Assembly: GCA_947492375.1 (NCBI GenBank)
Contig: CANLMI010000001.1
Span: 1,178,001-1,242,000, forward strand
Source of the DNA: an uncultured Kordiimonas sp.
GTDB lineage: Bacteria; Pseudomonadota; Alphaproteobacteria; Sphingomonadales; Kordiimonadaceae
DNA length: 64,000 nucleotides
Reading direction: 5' to 3'
Shown: positions 60,177 to 64,000 of the stretch, in pieces
Position numbering within the stretch: the stretch's first letter is position 1
Layout: every line of letters starts with the position of its first letter
Made by a program: the position numbers and the translations under genes
The notes under the pieces: generated by a model
The model's input: only the letters and a program-made list of their open reading frames with translations
Database searches by the model: none
What the model was told of the DNA's origin: nothing

Positions 60177-60854
60177 TTACCCTATCATATTTTTAACAAG
60201 ATCAGGTAATTCACTGTAGCAGTGCATGACTGTAGTTGCACCGTTTTCAAACAAAACAGTATCATCATGATACCCCCAGGATACACCAACCCCGGCAACT
60301 GATGCAGATTTCGCCATCAACATATCATAGCTTGTATCACCGATCATAATTGCCTGTTCAGGTGTACTACCTGCATCTGAAATAGCGGTATGGATCATCG
60401 ATGGGTGCGGCTTTGAGGGGTGGGTATCGGCAGTTTGAAGCGATACAAACAAATCAGATATCTCATGACTTGCAAGCACACGCTCCAGGCCACGCATTGA
60501 TTTACCGGTTGCTACTGCGAGCAAATAACCGTTCGCATCCAGTTCCTTTAACGCCTCAAGCGTACCTTCATATAAAGGTTCTACCGGGTTACCATTTTGC
60601 GCGCGAAGATCAAGAAATGCATTTTTATAGTTTTCTGCCATATAGCTATAAAAGGCCTCATTATGGCCGGGGATTAGTTCAGCTATGGCTTCATTGAGCG
60701 AGAGCCCGATGATAGAGCGTGATGCAGCCCTTGTGGGCGGCGTTAACCCTTCGCGTTCAAAACATAAATCCATCGCATCGATAATAAGGTGTTGCCCATC
60801 AACAAGCGTTCCATCGCAGTCAAAAATCACCAGTTTATTATAATCACTCATCAC
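60177..60854 (-). CDS. HAD-superfamily hydrolase (phosphoglycolate phosphatase-like)
   Basis: KLVIFDCDGTLVDGQHLI; LLAVATGKSMRGL; IMIGDTSYDMLMAKSA. Confidence 0.92.
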   Translation of the reverse strand: MMSDYNKLVIFDCDGTLVDGQHLIIDAMDLCFEREGLTPPTRAASRSIIGLSLNEAIAELIPGHNEAFYSYMAENYKNAFLDLRAQNGNPVEPLYEGTLEALKELDANGYLLAVATGKSMRGLERVLASHEISDLFVSLQTADTHPSKPHPSMIHTAISDAGSTPEQAIMIGDTSYDMLMAKSASVAGVGVSWGYHDDTVLFENGATTVMHCYSELPDLVKNMIG

Positions 60855-60882
60855 ATTCTCAAAGTATCAAACGAAGTAGCAC

Positions 60883-61860
60883 TTATTCACTGAAATCCGG
60901 GTCTTCATATTCGCTTTCAACAAACCCTAGCATATCAAAACTTTCTGCCATATGTGATGGAAGCGGGGCTGATACCGTCATACGACCGCCAGCCGGATGC
61001 GGAAAATCAACAAATCTGCTATGCAAATGCAACTTGCGAGAAATTGCACCACTCAAGAACGCTTCTGAGCCGCCGTATTTACCGTCACCAACAATCGGAT
61101 GCCCCATTTCAGCGCAGTGCAAGCGAAGCTGATGTGTGCGCCCCGTATGTGGTTTCAGCGTCAGCCATGCCGTTTGCTGGGCCGCGCGCTCGACAACCTC
61201 ATAATCGGTCATGGAATGTTTACCACTATCGGCAACGATCATTCGCTCGTGCCCTTTGACCGCGATCTTATCCATCTTTAGCTTGATGCGGCCTTCCTGC
61301 ATTTGCGGGCTGCCCATAACAAGCGCCCAGTATCTTTTATCGGTTTCTTTTGTCTGAAAACTTTTTGCAAGTGCTGCCGCAGCCTTTGGTGTTCGCCCAA
61401 GCAATAAAGCGCCAGATGTGTCTTTGTCCAATCTGTGAACAAGCTTGGGTCGATAGCTACCTTCATACCGCAGTGCATCCAAAAGGCCATCTAAATGGCG
61501 GGTTTGCCCCGTACCACCCTGTGTTGGTAATCCAGCAGGTTTGTTGATCACGATGACATCGTCATCCATATAGAGAACCCAATTTCGAACTTCCTGAATA
61601 TCGCTTTCACTTAATCTCGGCGCTTCTGCTTTCTTTGATTTGCGCTCACTTAAGTCGCCAAGCGGTGGAATACGGATATCATAACCTTTTTCTACGCGTT
61701 CTTTTCCTTTAACGCGCTTACCATTTACCCGCACCGCCCCCTTGCGGCACCATTTTTGAAGCTGCCCGAAAGGAACTTCCGGGAAATGACGCTTGAACCA
61801 TCGGTCCAGCCGAATGCCATCATCATCTTCTTTTACATGTCTATGCTGAACGCCGCTCAT
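60883..61860 (-). CDS. RluA/RluC-family pseudouridine synthase
   Basis: S4 domain VPFGQLQKWCRKGAVRVNGKRVKG; KLVHRLDKDTSGALLLGRT; start placed at MSGVQHRH, 4-nt overlap with crcB. Confidence 0.92.
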   Translation of the reverse strand: MSGVQHRHVKEDDDGIRLDRWFKRHFPEVPFGQLQKWCRKGAVRVNGKRVKGKERVEKGYDIRIPPLGDLSERKSKKAEAPRLSESDIQEVRNWVLYMDDDVIVINKPAGLPTQGGTGQTRHLDGLLDALRYEGSYRPKLVHRLDKDTSGALLLGRTPKAAAALAKSFQTKETDKRYWALVMGSPQMQEGRIKLKMDKIAVKGHERMIVADSGKHSMTDYEVVERAAQQTAWLTLKPHTGRTHQLRLHCAEMGHPIVGDGKYGGSEAFLSGAISRKLHLHSRFVDFPHPAGGRMTVSAPLPSHMAESFDMLGFVESEYEDPDFSE

Positions 61861-62240
61861 GATACTATTCGTCCTAATCCCATTCCTAAAATAAGCCCTA
61901 GTACACCAAGGAAGAGCGAACCAAAAGCATAAAGACACGCAACCGGCCATTCACCACGCTGAAACAGCATGACAATCTCAAGTGAATAGGTCGAAAATGT
62001 TGTAAAACTGCCCAGAAATCCAACAGCGATAAGCGCACGAAGTTCAGGTGTCGCAGTAAAACGCTCAGCCATTATAGTAATCAACAGCCCCATCAGAAAA
62101 CTACCAAGAATATTGACAAGGAAAATACCATATGGAAATCCGTTACCGAACATACGTGTGATCAATGCCGCCAGATAGTGGCGCGACAAAGCCCCGCTTG
62201 CCCCACCAACCGCGATTGCAAAAATCATCTTCATATTCAT
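61857..62240 (-). CDS. crcB: Fluoride channel CrcB
   Basis: VGGASGALSRHYLA; GTFLVNILGSFLMG-like; VGFLGSFTTFSTYSLE. Confidence 0.95.
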   Translation of the reverse strand: MNMKMIFAIAVGGASGALSRHYLAALITRMFGNGFPYGIFLVNILGSFLMGLLITIMAERFTATPELRALIAVGFLGSFTTFSTYSLEIVMLFQRGEWPVACLYAFGSLFLGVLGLILGMGLGRIVS

Positions 62241-62288
62241 TACCGACTTAAATTCTGACTTAGATTTTGGCTTAAATTCTGATTTGGT

Positions 62289-63173
62289 CTATTCAATACC
62301 AAAAATCCAACCTTCTGTTGCACGCACTGTAGGGGAAAGTTTTAAAGGATGCCAGTATTCCTGTTTATCGCTTATATACCGCAATCCCGCCGAGGTTATC
62401 ATCGCATCGGTTTGATTATCATTTAAAGTAAAATTCCGAGTATAATACGGCTTGGCCCAAAGCCCTTTCAAAACAGTATTCAATGTATCAATGTCCCGAA
62501 CTTTGCCTTTATGGCCACCAAGTTTGGCAAAAAGAGCCGCATATATTTCTACTAGGCAAATGTTGGTGTTTTCGGTTTCGTCAAATGGCCATATGGATAC
62601 ATCCGGGCATACATTCAAATCATGAAGCATACAGATAGTAGAAATCGCTGATTTACCGACTTGACTTGCGCCGACCAGATTGAAAACGCTTTCACATGGC
62701 CCTATTTTACGCTCGATACAGAGCGCTTCAGTGAGCCGCATTCGACGCTCATAATGCTTACCTTTGCGCCCACCAATTTGTTGAAAATGATCAGCATATT
62801 CGTCAGCAAATGGACCACCGAAATAATCTTCTGCCCCAGAGCATACCTTTGCAATTAAAGCCCACAATGATTTTACATCTGCAACTACAGTCTTTGTTCC
62901 CGGAAAATATCGCCCTTTATCAAGGTTAGGGAAACCAAAAGCTGCATCGATACCAATTAAAGCACGCGCACTATCATCAAGCCCAAGGCCACCAGCAATC
63001 CAGTCAGAAACTTCACGGCGAGACCAGTTCTTGTCACCAAGTGGCGGTGTAACCAGCTCAGGCGTATTATCCCCCATCATACAAACAGCAATTTCAATAT
63101 TAGGGACTTTGTTACGTTTGGAATATTTAGCACCCGACCAATCAATACCGATAAAATGCGTGAAACCTTGCAC
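62289..63173 (-). CDS. RNase H-fold protein (DUF429-like)
   Basis: FIGIDWSGAKYSK; LIGIDAAFGFPN. Confidence 0.55.
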   Translation of the reverse strand: MQGFTHFIGIDWSGAKYSKRNKVPNIEIAVCMMGDNTPELVTPPLGDKNWSRREVSDWIAGGLGLDDSARALIGIDAAFGFPNLDKGRYFPGTKTVVADVKSLWALIAKVCSGAEDYFGGPFADEYADHFQQIGGRKGKHYERRMRLTEALCIERKIGPCESVFNLVGASQVGKSAISTICMLHDLNVCPDVSIWPFDETENTNICLVEIYAALFAKLGGHKGKVRDIDTLNTVLKGLWAKPYYTRNFTLNDNQTDAMITSAGLRYISDKQEYWHPLKLSPTVRATEGWIFGIE

Positions 63174-63238
63174 AATTATTCCTTCATGTTTAATCAGATA
63201 CTAAATCAATATCATTCATTTGCTTGAGGTAACATTTT

Positions 63239-64000
63239 ATGCTGTTTGTGCATATTCCTAAAACTGCTGGCACAAGTTTTCGAGCTGCCCTAACCGAGCA
63301 TTTTAGCGCAGAGAATGTTGAATTAGATTACGGCCCTGCTTCCCATGAGACAACAGACCTGTGTAAAGAATTTTTATATAAGGATAATCAAAACGACACC
63401 TTCAATTTAACCTCTGCCTGCCATGAAAATGATAAGAAATTACTCGCTGGTCATTTCGGCGCTATGAAATACACGGTATTTTTCGGTGCGGCAAACACGT
63501 GTACATTCATCCGGGAACCTTTTGAAAGAACGGTATCAGAGTACAAGCATTACGTCAGGTTTAACAATTATCAAAAAAGCTTTGAAGAATTTATTTCAAC
63601 TAAAGACTTTCAAAACCGACAATCCCGCTACCTAAACCAAGTTGCATGGAAAGCCCTATTATTGGTCGGCATCACTGAGCGTTATCAGGAAAGCTTGAAG
63701 CTCTTTAATCATCACACCGACATTTCACTACCTGTTCAAATGCTAAATCAAAACAATCAGCCATTTGAACAGGTTTCGAATGAAACATATCAGAAATTTA
63801 AAGACATAAACAAAGCTGATTACACCCTGTATAGAGAAGCAAATATATATCTCGATAAACGATTAAAAAGTGCAGAGAGCGACGAAGGCTTCTTACTACA
63901 TGATGTTCGGTATCATAATAATCATTTTATCGGCTGGGTGCTTCCGCATCATTCCAGCCCAGCCCAAATAGACCTTTATGCTGATGGAAAATTTATAAAA
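63239..64000 (+). CDS. Sulfotransferase family 2-like protein, truncated at window edge
   Basis: MLFVHIPKTAGTSFRAALTEHFSAENV (5'-PSB motif); CTFIREPFERTVSEYKHYVRF; not in the supplied ORF list because it runs off the end. Confidence 0.85.
   Translation, partial: MLFVHIPKTAGTSFRAALTEHFSAENVELDYGPASHETTDLCKEFLYKDNQNDTFNLTSACHENDKKLLAGHFGAMKYTVFFGAANTCTFIREPFERTVSEYKHYVRFNNYQKSFEEFISTKDFQNRQSRYLNQVAWKALLLVGITERYQESLKLFNHHTDISLPVQMLNQNNQPFEQVSNETYQKFKDINKADYTLYREANIYLDKRLKSAESDEGFLLHDVRYHNNHFIGWVLPHHSSPAQIDLYADGKFIK

Noticed and set aside
62240-62290. Short repeats (CTTAAATTCTGA twice) upstream of crcB, considered as a fluoride riboswitch
   Set aside because: No recognisable riboswitch core seen; the repeat unit is short and occurs only twice.
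1-64000. CRISPR arrays, rRNA genes and IS transposases
   Set aside because: No regularly spaced repeat array, rRNA sequence or DDE-type transposase ORF was seen on reading the window.

Overview
Chromosomal window of an alphaproteobacterium (inferred from PleD/DivK, MipZ, ClpS-ClpA, ATP12, DUF1489 and DUF3572 content). Most of it is ordinary housekeeping and metabolic sequence: dinB, clpSA, panC, mgtE, lipB, argE, propionyl-CoA carboxylase, crcB and a pseudouridine synthase. A catabolic-looking cluster (leuCD-like, LysR, DASS transporter, two YtcJ-like amidohydrolases) occupies about 28.0-37.3 kb. An approximately 9.95 kb integrative mobilizable island lies at 37920-47878, against the 3' end of a tRNA-Leu(GAG) gene at 47873-47961 (minus strand). 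The main finding is that the island's large serine recombinase gene appears to span the attachment site. An 8-bp repeat (GATGGTGC) occurs at 37920-37927 and 47871-47878. Joining the two ends in silico continues the recombinase frame for 35 codons (DGATNHSYLEQVLEELQDWEDQLKHADIDYEELGL*) to a TGA that overlaps the mobC ATG as ATGA. The integrated recombinase instead ends in antisense tRNA-Leu codons (DGAAEKTRTSTGN). Circularization would therefore restore a longer recombinase and create a 125aa-recombinase-mobC-relaxase operon. Just outside the left end is a decayed 3' fragment of a second, related recombinase, suggesting tandem or successive insertions. All calls come from reading the sequence and the supplied ORFs. 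No database search was run.
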